NCBI GenBank assembly: GCA_903813345.2
Contig: CAIIXF020000002.1
Coordinates: 33,622,109-33,686,108, forward strand
From: Owenia fusiformis
Lineage: Eukaryota; Annelida; Polychaeta; Sabellida; Oweniidae
Length of the DNA: 64,000 nt
Direction: 5' to 3'
The number at the start of each line of letters is the position of its first letter. Within the stretch, counting starts at the first letter, position 1. Positions 1 to 11,800 of this stretch are shown here, piece by piece. A model generated the notes under the pieces. That model was not told the origin of the DNA. It ran no database searches and was given only the letters and a program-made list of their open reading frames with translations. Both the position numbers and the translations under genes were made by a program.

Positions 1-377
1 TCACTCATTGGCTGACGCTCTATTGGACTAGGCATTTCTTCAGACTTTGGCTTCAATGTGCGCAAAAGTGGCGCTGATCTTATTGTCATTTTTCCATTAT
101 TTTCACCATTTGGTGATCCCGCACGTTGTATTGGGGTTGATATTGGTAAGTTAGTGTGCGTTAATGTATTCTCCTCATCCGTATCAAATGATTGTTTGTG
201 TTCTGGTTTTACCACCGTGCGATGCATTTTTACGACAATCTCTGGAGAATCGTTCCCAGCATTAACACATATAATGCCATCTATTTCTAAAGCACGTTCA
301 AATTTCACACGCTGGCTGCAAAGCTTCAACACAGCGTCCTGTATGAGTGAGATGAGCTCGGCCTTTTCGGTACCCAT
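1..377 (-). CDS. 5' coding exon of an unrecognised gene (partial, runs off left edge)
   Basis: On the minus strand an ATG at 377-375 opens 125 codons with no stop before the window edge. The ATG lies four bases after a good splice acceptor (TTTTATTGCAG on the minus strand), so a 5'-UTR intron probably precedes it. The protein starts MGTEKAELISLIQDAVLKLC, continues with a compact hydrophobic/charged N-terminal segment of about 50 residues (EIDGIICVNAGNDSPEIVVK), then turns low-complexity and hydrophilic (Thr/Pro/Ser/Asn-rich). I do not recognise the family. The pattern of a short folded N-terminal module followed by a disordered linker is common in nuclear regulators, but that is inference. 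It is head-to-head with POLR1E, 2.5 kb apart. Confidence 0.6.
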   Translation of the reverse strand, partial: MGTEKAELISLIQDAVLKLCSQRVKFERALEIDGIICVNAGNDSPEIVVKMHRTVVKPEHKQSFDTDEENTLTHTNLPISTPIQRAGSPNGENNGKMTIRSAPLLRTLKPKSEEMPSPIERQPMS

Positions 378-946
378 GATTCTGCAATAAAATGTCAACC
401 AATCAAATGGAAGTATGAATTCACACTGACTTAGACAATTTACATGTAGAAGCAGAGTCAGTATGCAGATATGATTCAAATCATGATATATAACTATTCA
501 AGTTCAATAACGTAACCTGAGGTGTCAGGCAAAAAGTAGGTGTGGTCCAAATTGCTGCAATCTGGTTGTTCAAAATGGCAAATTTCGAAAAAATTTCCAC
601 CAAGTCGGTTTTTCAATGCTTTGATGATATCAGTAGGTGCAATTTTTGTTCAAGTTCCTATGTCATCACGACCCTGATATATATATATATATGTTGACAA
701 TAATGGAACAGGTCTAGTATACCTAATCATCTGTTTGATATGGCAAAATTGACAAAATTAGAAATGTTTACCAAGTAAGCAAACTTGGAGAAAAATCATA
801 TAATGTCAAGGTTTGCCAATCATACAAGCCTAAGATAACATTCCTAAATGATATAGGAAAAATAATTCAAACCTCTATCTTGCTATTCTGGCCAGATATA
901 CTGCAAATATAAGACCCTTGCAAAATTCGTAAAATAGAAGAACCAG

Positions 947-1052
947 GCCCGTAGCCAGAGGGGGAGCTGGGGAATTCTGAGAATTTTTCGCATGATTTTT
1001 AGCTCCCCCTCCCTGGAAAAAAGCTCCCCCTCCTGGTAAAACCTGGCTACAG
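947..1052. mobile_element. Short inverted-repeat element, GCCCGTAGCCAG family (copy 1)
   Basis: It starts GCCCGTAGCCAG and ends CTGGCTACAGG, an imperfect inverted repeat. The interior is rich in AGCTCCCCCT tracts. It is clearly related to the copy at 12199-12375: both share GAATTTTTCG(C/G)ATGATTTTTAG and the TGGAAAAAAGCTCCCCC stretch. It is non-coding and MITE-like. Confidence 0.6.
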
Positions 1053-2344
1053 GAAAGAGAACTGCCAACAACCATGCAACAGAGCCTCTGATTTGTTTTT
1101 TAATAAATTTTATTTCATTAAGCATGCGTCCACTTCTGCTTGATCTACTTGGGAGATTTCATTTTAAATAAGGTTTCAATAGACTCAAAAGCCAATGATT
1201 TTGAGACGGATCTTCAGACTCAGGGACTGGATTTGGAAAATTTTGAATTTTTCAACACTTTGATTTTAGTTGATTAATTACAATCCTTACCTTATTTAGT
1301 TTACGAACTGAAGCACTTAACGTAAAGCCTGTATAGTTGTGTTAGATATGCATATCACCCACTAAGTGTTAACAGCTGCATTCGAGACATAAACGACTAA
1401 ACAGTTGTGCAATTTTCCTTTATTGTTTCTGGTTTGAATTTCTGATTTGTGATCTCCCTACAGATGGCAGTATATCTCTAGTTTAGAATCCCGAACAACT
1501 ATTATTTGAGAATCATTATTCCGGCAATGTTTAGCTGATAGTCCTGTTGCAACTTGAAAATGCAGCTCTGGAGCATAACTATCCTATCTTATTGTACTAG
1601 TATATTTATTTATCAGTCTCAATTCAATCAAAACTAACAAAACAAAATATGTTTTATTAAATTTCCTCGGAGCGTTAATTCAGTTCACGTTCGTTATATT
1701 GGTGAATTGTCCATGCCGAAAGTGATTTTGACACAAACACAGGTAAACATTGATAACATGTTTATTTATTATCATATGACAGCATTTAACAGTACAGTAT
1801 ACAATCATGCATGTGTCTTTTTCAATTTTACTCCTAAAAATCCCGAAATGAGGAACTAAATGGTACAAATCATAAATATTTACATATTATCGCCCATCAT
1901 TTTCAATGATTTCTTTTATTTTTAGACTTATCTTACAATCTAGCCTAAATAATAGTCTCGATTGAGGCTGTATGGTTATCTTAGATCTAAAATGGTGCAT
2001 TGTCCGACTTTGTCGCATTTGGTCCGATGATGTCTTGAATAAGTGCCATCTTCGATTTTGTCAGAAAATGGTCATATGATCATCACATGATGAAATGGCC
2101 TCCGTTTGTCTGGCAATGTCCCTAGAAAAGAATTCCTTTCATGTGACCTAAAGGGACAAAAGCAGACAACATGGGACAAAAAGGGAAAACGAGGATGTCC
2201 TACAGTATGCGAATATCCAAACTTGTCCCTTCATGTCCCATGAAAATATTTTACTCAATTACTGCCTTGATGTCCCAACTCCGGGGGTTCAAAGTATACA
2301 AAATTCGACGGGGATCCTAGGCTGAACCCTAAGATATATATATA

Positions 2345-2505
2345 TTCTCATACCAAACTGTCAAATTTCCATGCATTCCCATACCAAAGCCATACATGTA
2401 CCACATGTCCAAATATAAGACCAATTCCATACCAATTGTCCAAATATAGGACTTATGCCATACCAAGTATCAAAATATAGGACTAATTTCATACCAAAAG
2501 TCTTG
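2345..2505. repeat. Decayed tandem repeat, about 36-bp unit
   Basis: Three to four diverged copies carry CCATACCAA and GTCCAAATATAGGAC blocks in the same order. There is no coding potential. It lies about 350 bp upstream of the POLR1E start codon. Confidence 0.5.
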
Positions 2506-2858
2506 TGAGACTTGATCCATTCCAAAGTCCAAAGTAGAATATTCAAACTGAAGAAGGCTCTAAGAAGAAGGCAGATCTTTGAGGAAAACATCTAAAACAG
2601 CTAAAACAATTATAGTTTTTTTTCTAATTGAATGCTTTTGTTAGAATTTACACACTCAAATATGTTGTTTTGTAAACTATCAAGTGTTGTTTTGTCTTGA
2701 TTTCTGGGTCTTTTAATGTATAGCCTCAAATGTAGATAATGTCCCAGTAGCATCAGCTCCTCAAAAATATCCAGTATATTGACAGATGGCATACATGTTC
2801 ACTATGAATGAATAAATATTTTTTATGTTCTTTAGAATTGGTGTGACATTGGATAAAA

Positions 2859-5800
2859 ATGGCTCCAACTACAACAAGTCGGAAAAGACCTAGAAATATA
2901 GAAGAGAAGACAGATAATATAAAGACAGTAGAGATCTGCTCTCAGGAAAACCCAGTGATTCTAGGTATAATTGACGAAAGTTAAGTTCACACTTGGGTCA
3001 TACTTTTAAACATTGAAGATTCATCGAGATAATGGCACAATAAACAATGAGTTATCACAAACATTGACATCTTTTAATATCTTGGAATTTGACTCAGTTT
3101 ATAAATTCATATTTTTCAGGTCGCAATGCTTTACTCTATAAGAACAAAACTGAAACATTTTTTATTTAAAATTAGCATTGCAATTGGAGTTCCGGGTTCT
3201 GCCCTGAAACTGTTAAAATGTTATCATAATGAAAAGGTGATGTGATTTACTGGATTGGTGTCTCGATGTAATTTTCTTAATTTATTTCAGCCAACTTCCA
3301 GAATGGCTCTCTTGAGAAGTTTGATAATGTCACATTCAGCCTATTTGAAAAAACGAACTCCAAGGAAGAGAAAGCTTTGGTGAGTTCATTTTTCATTTCC
3401 ATCTTTACTTGCATATTCAATAAATCTGCAAAGTGGAACACTTCCATTTAATTCAAAAGTGCAACATTTTCCAAAACCTAGTTACCCACGACCTTTATTT
3501 AATATGAATGGTAAATACCTCCCAAGTGGAGAATTATTTTGAGGTTCCAAATTTGTTGTGAAAGACAGATTTGTTTGGCACAGCATTCATATTTTACCCT
3601 TCACATATTTTTTTATTCACTGTATAGTTTAATAACTTATATTATTGCTTTAAAGAATGGAAAGAGAAATGCACTCAAAGATTTAGTATTTTGCCAACTT
3701 TGTATTTCAGGTTGCAGAGACAGACAGGTTGAGTTATGTTGGCTACAGCAGACTTCATGAAGACAAAAACTACAAGTAATGAAATGATTTTAAAATCTTA
3801 GTTGATCACATGGTATAACAGGGTGTTTCATATGTATGTACCCCCTTCTAATTTTTTATCACAGACCTGTGGAGTGAAATCTGTCATGATGACAACTGCT
3901 AGAAATGTGCAATACAAGGACAAGGTGCAATTATTGGCAAATATCCCTATGGTCAAAATGAATCATTCGTAGGTGAAACATGAAGAATAAAATGTCATAT
4001 AATACTTTGGAAAATATTAAAGTGCGCGGACACACATAAGCTGAGATAGGGATCATTTCATTCAGTAAGGTTGTATTGACTTACATGGGGCTGTGCACCA
4101 TTGACTTAACATGAGGATATCAGCAGATCCCAATAGAGGCCATTGGTTTCCATTGATTATCACAGAAATACCAAAAATACACTATGACCTGAATCGATTG
4201 CAAACTTAATAATTTCACAATATGACACAAATGGTTTATCTCATCAAATGTGCAAATATGAAGTTTGCAATCGATTCAGGTCATACTTAAATTAAAAGAT
4301 TGTACATTTTTTCATCATTTTTTCCCCTACAAAATGGCTATAGAAAAATGCTCCAAAAACAACTTTTACACTTATCAAATATCATACAAGCTTGTAAAAC
4401 CAAAGATTATACTATTATATTTCATTATGTAGTAACATATTTAGATAAGATGCAGGGATGCGTAGGATGTAAATGGATTTTGACAGACACAAAAATACTT
4501 CCTGGTTTGGAATCTATGCCTCTACACTTCATGATTGAATTATGACCCTAATAAGTGGCCTATACATCAATACAGTGCTGAATATAGGTCAACAAGATAC
4601 TAGTGTGCATATAAATGTAATAATTGAAGCAGAAAACTCATTTTGAAAAATCAGATGAATTATTTTTTTCCCATGGGGAGATCCCAATGGAGGGTGTATA
4701 AGGTCCTTTGTCCTTTAAATTGCCCTCAAAATGGACCAGAAATTGCTCCTAAATGACCTTGTATCTATATACTGTACTTTAATACATTGTATTTTTTTCA
4801 AGGACACCTTTGGATTTTGAAACTTTGCAATCTTATGTAACTTTCTATGAGGAACAAAATGGAATATAACATGATGATAGTGTAGCAATTCTACATGTAT
4901 GATTTTAGAGGGGGTACATACATATGAAACACCCTGTATATGTCAAAGATTGTATTAAAAATGAAACCTTGTGTTTGATTTGTAGTAAAGTGTCTTTACT
5001 GCTCATCAAATTCAGTGCAAGTTTTTACATCTATTTGAATGTATCAAGTTCTAGAGCTGATTATTATTTTGCCACTTATTTTGAATTTTAAAGTGACCAT
5101 TTTTATTAATTTAAAGGCTCGCTATGCTTAATTTAAAAGGGAAAAAGATAGAATAATCACTGAAACATGTTATTTACACACTCGATCAAATATGATATAA
5201 AGCTTGATTTGCATTAATATTAGACCGAGAAAAAATAACTTGCATAGAAAACAGCATTTGAAGTTCAGAGATCTTTAGTTGTGCATGCACACTTTTGACA
5301 AAGTGCATGTTTTTAAATAACCGATGATTTAAAAGATGGCAAACACTTCTATAAAAATGAATGAATCATGTACTGCAAAGAACTTCGCCATCTTTCATTG
5401 ACATTGGTAAAACTTGATATATAAAACGGATCAAAAATATTTTTAATAATTTATTGTAAGCTTTGATGTGGCCCGTTTGAGCTTTTTTTGATGTTTAATG
5501 AAAGATAAAGTACTTTCCAATCCATTGAGAATACTATGAAATTCAAAAGTAAGTCTTTATTTTGCTCAAAAATGTTGAAAATACACATAGTGAGGTTTTA
5601 AGTAAACCTAGGCTTGATTAGTATGTGCATGTTGGGGTTTTGTAAGTGTTTTATTTATCATAGTGCGACAGGAATAAATGGTGACTATCTAGCAGTATTA
5701 ACACAATACAAAATATATGTCACACTGATATGTAACGCCATTGTATGTCACACCATGATATGTTGCACCAATATATATCACACCATTATATGTCACACCG

Positions 5801-8800
5801 TCACACCAATATATGTCACACCATTATGTCTGCAGGTATGCAGTTGCAGTGTTAGATAAGAACAGCTCTAAGGTGCAGATTCATGAGGCCCGCATCACTC
5901 AAATGCAGCCTTGTATCCATGGTGATGAATCCATTGATGATGTTACAGATTCTGGAACATCTTTTGTCCAAAAGGTAACTACTAAAGGGTTATGAAAAAG
6001 CACTTAGTAATTTGAAAATGTGACATAGTGAACCACACAACATGAAATTTGCAGCTTACTTAATGTGTACTCTTATTGTATGTTTTAATCCATTCACATG
6101 ATTTCAGAATGATTCTCTAACAAGTGTTTTTGGGAGCACAAAACGTAAACGTGCAATGCAATCAAGATTAAACAACAAACTAGGAGAAAAAGTATTGGAC
6201 CAGTCTGTAGGAAAAGCTGCCCAAAACATGATAACTGGGTCACCATCTCTTGTTCAAAATTTAATAAGTAAGTTTTCACTTTCAACCATTTTGGTTTGTC
6301 ATTAAGCTGGATAGAGACAGTTATTTGAAATACACTTTTCCTTTGTTTAATTTGAAGTATGCTTATACTGTTTCTTTGTTTATTAAAATAATTTCTCATT
6401 TTTTCATTCATATAATTTTTTTTTAACCAAACTTTGATTCAAATCCGGACATCACAATTCTCATGTTCATTTTAAAATATATATATTTCTCTTTAATTTG
6501 AGTTCAAAATGCTATTTTAAATACATTTTCCTTTGTTTAATTTGAAGTATGTTTACTGTTTCTTTGTTTTATTAAAAGAAATTCTCATTTTTTCATTTAT
6601 ATAATATTTTTTTAACCAAACTTTGATTCAAATCAGGACCACACAATTCTCCTGCTCATTTTAAAATATATATATTTCTTTTTAATTTGAGTTCAAAATG
6701 CTATTTTAAATGTTTCTACACATATTTAGTCTTAATCTATTAAAAATATGTCATTTTTACGTTGCCACCAGAAGTGGTGACATATTGTTTTAGTCTCTAA
6801 CATTTTTGTGGATGGTGTTCCATGGTTGGCATTCAGAATTCGGCATCTGTAACAATTTATGTTTGGCATCTGTGACAATTTGCAACAACTTACAAGGTGG
6901 TACCCTATACATATACATACATATACCCTATGGGGGTAGAAGTTCTGCTCGAAAGCCGATTTTCAAAATGGCCACTCATTTCAAAATGGCGGCCATTTTA
7001 GTGACTATTTTACAGTAATTTAGGTGCAATATGTAAAACTGTAATAGCAATATGTTTTAAATGTAAAAAAAATTATAAAGGACATTAATAATGCTACAAA
7101 TGTAGATATTAAAAAGCACATGGCAGCCATCTTGAAAAATGGCGGCCTTTACTCGTCATTTTACGATTTTTGCTGTAACTCAAAAAATAATGGAGCGATT
7201 TTGTTCATATTTGGTGTGTGAATACTATAAGCATTGCACACTGTCTAAAGACACTTTTGGTAGAAGGTGGGCCATTTTAACGTATTTTACTATAACTCGA
7301 AAAGTAGTGGAGCGATTTTGTTCATATTTGGTATGTGAATACTATAAGCATGGCACACTGTCCTATGACACTTTTGGTAGAAGGCGGCCATTTTGAAAAC
7401 AATTTTGAAAAATGGCCGCCATTTTAATGTATTTTACTATAACTTGAAAAGTAGTGGAGCGATTTTGTTCATATTTGGTATGTGAATACTATAAGCATGG
7501 AACACCGTCTATTTCTAATGACGCTTTTGGTAGAAGGTGGCCATTTTGAAAAATGGCCACCATTTTAACGTATTTTACTATAACTCGAAAAGTAGTGGAG
7601 CGATTTTGTTCATATTTGATATGTGAATACTTTAAGCATGGCACATTGTCTAATAAAACTTTGGGGAGTAGTCGGCCATTTTGAAAAATGGCCACCATTT
7701 TTACGTGTGTTATTTTATAAGTACGTGTGCGATTTTTCAAAAAATTTTAGAGGTGGCTACTTAAAAGCATATTATTTCTTCTGATGACAACTTGGCTAGT
7801 GAGCAACCATTTTGAAAATGGTGGCCTTTCTGGTGTGTTGTTTTATGATATTTGCCCTTCGTTTGTAAAAATGCCAGCCATTTCTGTTCGATGGGATTCG
7901 CTACGCTTTGGCGTTGCCGTTGTTCTGGTTCACTTTTACCTTATTGCAGCTCCTGTTAAACATGAGGAGATTACTGCCTCTGTCATCCCACCGTTTGACA
8001 GATCTGCCACCAGAGCCTGTGATGTATACCTTCTGGAGGATGGTATCCTTAAACAAATAAGTCTTCATGCTAGACTGATCATAGTCTTAGTGTAGCCAAT
8101 CCCCTTTTATGTCAAAATACTCCTAGATAATGTGTTATATACAGTTTGTCTATTCAAGCATGTTTTGTCTAATACCATTTAGTCACTTTACTGAACATGT
8201 AAGTTGTCCCAGATAATGTGCTGTACAGTTGGTCTATTTAAGCTTGTATTGTCTAATAATTTCTATGTAAGTTGTGCCAGATAATGTGCTATACAGTTGT
8301 TCTGTATTGTCTAATAATTTCTATTTAACTTAACATGTAAGTTGTGCCAGATAATGTACTATACAGTTGGTCTGTATTGTCTAATAATTTCTATTTAACT
8401 TAACATGTAAGTTGTGCCAGATGATGTGCTATACAGTTGGTCTGTATTGTCTAATAATTTCTATTTAACTTAACATGTAAGTTGTGCCAGATAATGTGCT
8501 ATACATTTGGTCTATTTAAGCGTGTTTTGTCTATTGATGTCTATTTAACTTAACATGTAAGTTGTGCCAGATAATGTGCTATACAGTTGGTCTTTTTAAG
8601 CGTGTTTTGTCTATTGATGTCTATTTAACTTAACATGTAAGTTGTGCCAGATAATGTACTGTACAGTTGGTCTATTTAAGCATATTTTGTCTATTGATGT
8701 CTATTTAACTTAACATATAAGTTGTGCCAGATCATGTGCTGTACAGTTGGTCTATTTAAGCTGGTATTGTCTAATAATTTCTATTTAACTTAACATGTAA

Positions 8801-11800
8801 GTTGTGCCAGATAATGTGCTGTACAGTTGGTCTATTTAAGTGTGTTTTGTCTAATGATGTCTATTTAACTTAACATATAAGTTGTGCCAGATCATGTGCT
8901 GTACAGTTGGTCTATTTAAGCTGGTATTGTCTAATAATTTCTATTTAACTTAACATGTAAGTTGTGCCAGATAATGTGCTGTACAGTTGGTCTATTTAAG
9001 CGTATTTTGTCTATTGATGTCTATTTAACTTAACATATAAGTTGTGCCAGATAATGTGCTGTACAGTTGGTCTATTTAAGCGTATTTTGTCTATTGATGT
9101 CTATTTAACTTAACATGTAAGTTGTGCCAGATAATGTGCTATACAGTTGGTCTATTTAAGCGTGTTTTGTCTATTGATGTCTATTTAACTTAACATGTAA
9201 GTTGTGCCAGATAATGTGCTATACAGTTGGTCTATTTAAGCGTGTTTTGTCTATTGATGTCTATTTAACTTAACATGTAAGTTGTGTCAGATAATGTGCT
9301 ATACAGTTGGTCTATTTAAGCGTATTTTGTCTATTGATGTCTATTTAACTTAACATGTAAGTTGTGCCAGATAATGTGCTATACAGTTGGTCTATTTAAG
9401 CGTGTTTTGTCTATTGATGTCTATTTAACTTAACATGTAAGTTGTGCCAGATAATGTGCTATACAGTTGGTCTATTTAAGCCTGTTTTGTCTATTGATGT
9501 CTATTTAACTTAACATGTAAGTTGTGCCAGATAATGTGCTATACAGTTGGTCTATTTAAGCGTGTTTTGTCTATTGATGTCTATTTAACTTAACATGTAA
9601 GTTGTGCCAGATAATGTGCTATACAGTTGGTCTATTTAAGCGTGTTTTGTCTATTGATGTCTATTTAACTTAACATGTAAGTTGTGCCAGATAACGTGCT
9701 GTACAGTTTGTCCAGTGAAGCCCATACTTTAGCAGATGCTCAGCCAGGACAGATAGCCCAGTGGACTACAGAGGCAAAGTAAACAACTTTTAAAGTTCCT
9801 CACCTTGCAGATTCACAGATAAAAAAACTCTAAAGGAATAACTCACTTGAATGTAAACAACTTAAAAGCCAATGTGCGAAAAAATTAGTCCAAACTTGTA
9901 GTCAGGCATAGGCATATGTATGTTTGTTTTGCTGAGTTTTTGAAACACACTTTAAACGTGAAACTAATACATGAATAATTTGATGATATACTTAAACTCA
10001 TGTGACTTATAAAAGAATGCGCACACAACTAGAGAAAAATGTAGGCTAAATATAAATTGGTTAAATGACATTTGTAGCTCTCTCTATGTTGTTGCTTTCA
10101 CACCGGATTAGCCTGACAACGGTAAAGTCAGATACCGTTGTCACAAATGGCGGACATAACCGTCGCTTCAATTAGATTTTCATGAACTGTATGTTTAATA
10201 GAGCACCTGGACTAAATTCCTTTGGAACAACAATCCCTTAAAGTGTCTACTCTTGATACTCAGTGTACTGTTAATAATGTTCACCATCGAAATAAAGTCT
10301 TTAATCTAACCAATCAAAATTAGATACAGGACAACAGATACTGTATTTCCATATGCTGTTGTCTTTGTAAATTATTTCAAATTCAGATTCCGTTGTCATT
10401 GACAATATGAAGATGCTATATTGTGGCGATTCATAACCCAATTTGATAGAAATTGGGATTTCATATGATACACCATCACAAGAGCTTAATGCATGCACAG
10501 AATTAGCGACGATAAAATTCCATGAAATGAGAAACAAGTGATTGAAGAGTTGAAGTGACGGTTATGTCCGCCATTTGTGAGAATGTTATCTGACTTTACC
10601 GTTGTCAGGCTATTCTGGTGTTAGCTTTGTTATTTTATACACATTAAACCAGATTTTGAAAATAACTTGCTTGTTAGACTTGCTTCAAATTAATGATTTA
10701 ATTTTATTATATTCAGATATCCAAGCTTCGTGCTGAGGAACTTGAAGGCTCTGCCTGTTGAAACAGGAGCCAGAATACACCGGGCTCAGTGCCTTTTATA
10801 CTACCACTACCTCATCATTCTCTATAACCTAAAGTATTCCCAGTACAGAAAGAAAGGTAAGATTATTCACCCAAAAGAGTATTTGGCCTCGGTTGAATTT
10901 GGAAATAAGCAATTTGGATTATTGGGAGTAAATGTATTTGGCCTCAGTTGAATTTATAAATAAGCAATCTGATTTGAGAGTACAATGTATTTGGCCTCAG
11001 TTGAATTTGGAAATAAGCAATCTGATTTGAGAGTACATGTATTTGGCCTCAGTTGAATTTAGAAATAAGCAATCTGATTTGAGAGTACATGTATTTGGCC
11101 TCAGTTGAATTTAGAAATAAGCAATCTGATTAAAGAGTACATGTATTTGGCCTCAGTTGAATTTAGAAATAAGCAATCTGATTTGAGAGTACATGTATTT
11201 GGCCTCAGTTGAATTTAGAAATAATATCTACCGTATTCTCTGTAATTAGCGCCCACTCTCTAATAAGCGCCCACCCCGCTTCACAAAGTTCAAGAAACAT
11301 CGAGGAATCAACAAGAATTGAAGAATATATCAGGAAAAAAATATTTCTCAAAATCCAGGAGCGGGCGATAATAGAGTACTTACCCTAAAACTGCTGTAAA
11401 CACGACGCGTTTTGTAATTCTATGCATCCTCTCGATACATATCTATCGATGGGTGCTTCCCACACCATACCATGCTAATATTGTCTCCAAATAGTCCATA
11501 ATGAATGAAGGAATTGTTCTTTATCGGCATTCAGAAATTTCAAAAGCTACTGCGCAGATGTTCTGCGCATGTCAAGGTCGTGAACTTTCTGGTTTCTTTT
11601 TAATGTTTCTCGACTTTTACACGACTTTTGCACGAATAATGATGATCTCTCATCAAATTAGAAATAATGTATAACTTTAGATCGATATCCAGCAGTCTCT
11701 AGTGGAAATATTGAAGGTAATCGGCGATAATGACAAAGTGGGCGTGCCGGAAATAAATTAGACATAGACGGGTCTTCAACCACTGTCAATATTGTCTAAG

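Larger units (their letters stand above)
378..2858. other. Intergenic region between divergent genes
   Basis: No convincing coding exon is visible. It is AT-rich and holds a short GCCCGTAGCCAG-bounded element (947-1052), an AT microsatellite near 679-692, and a decayed tandem repeat at 2345-2505. The promoters of the left minus-strand gene and of POLR1E should lie here, but I can point to no specific motif. Confidence 0.5.

Noticed and set aside
9700-9778. POLR1E exon 7 starting at CAG 9706 or 9697 instead of 9691
   Set aside because: Only a start at 9691 completes the split GAT codon from exon 6 and keeps DNVLYSLSSEAH in frame. The later sites need a phase that exon 6 does not provide.
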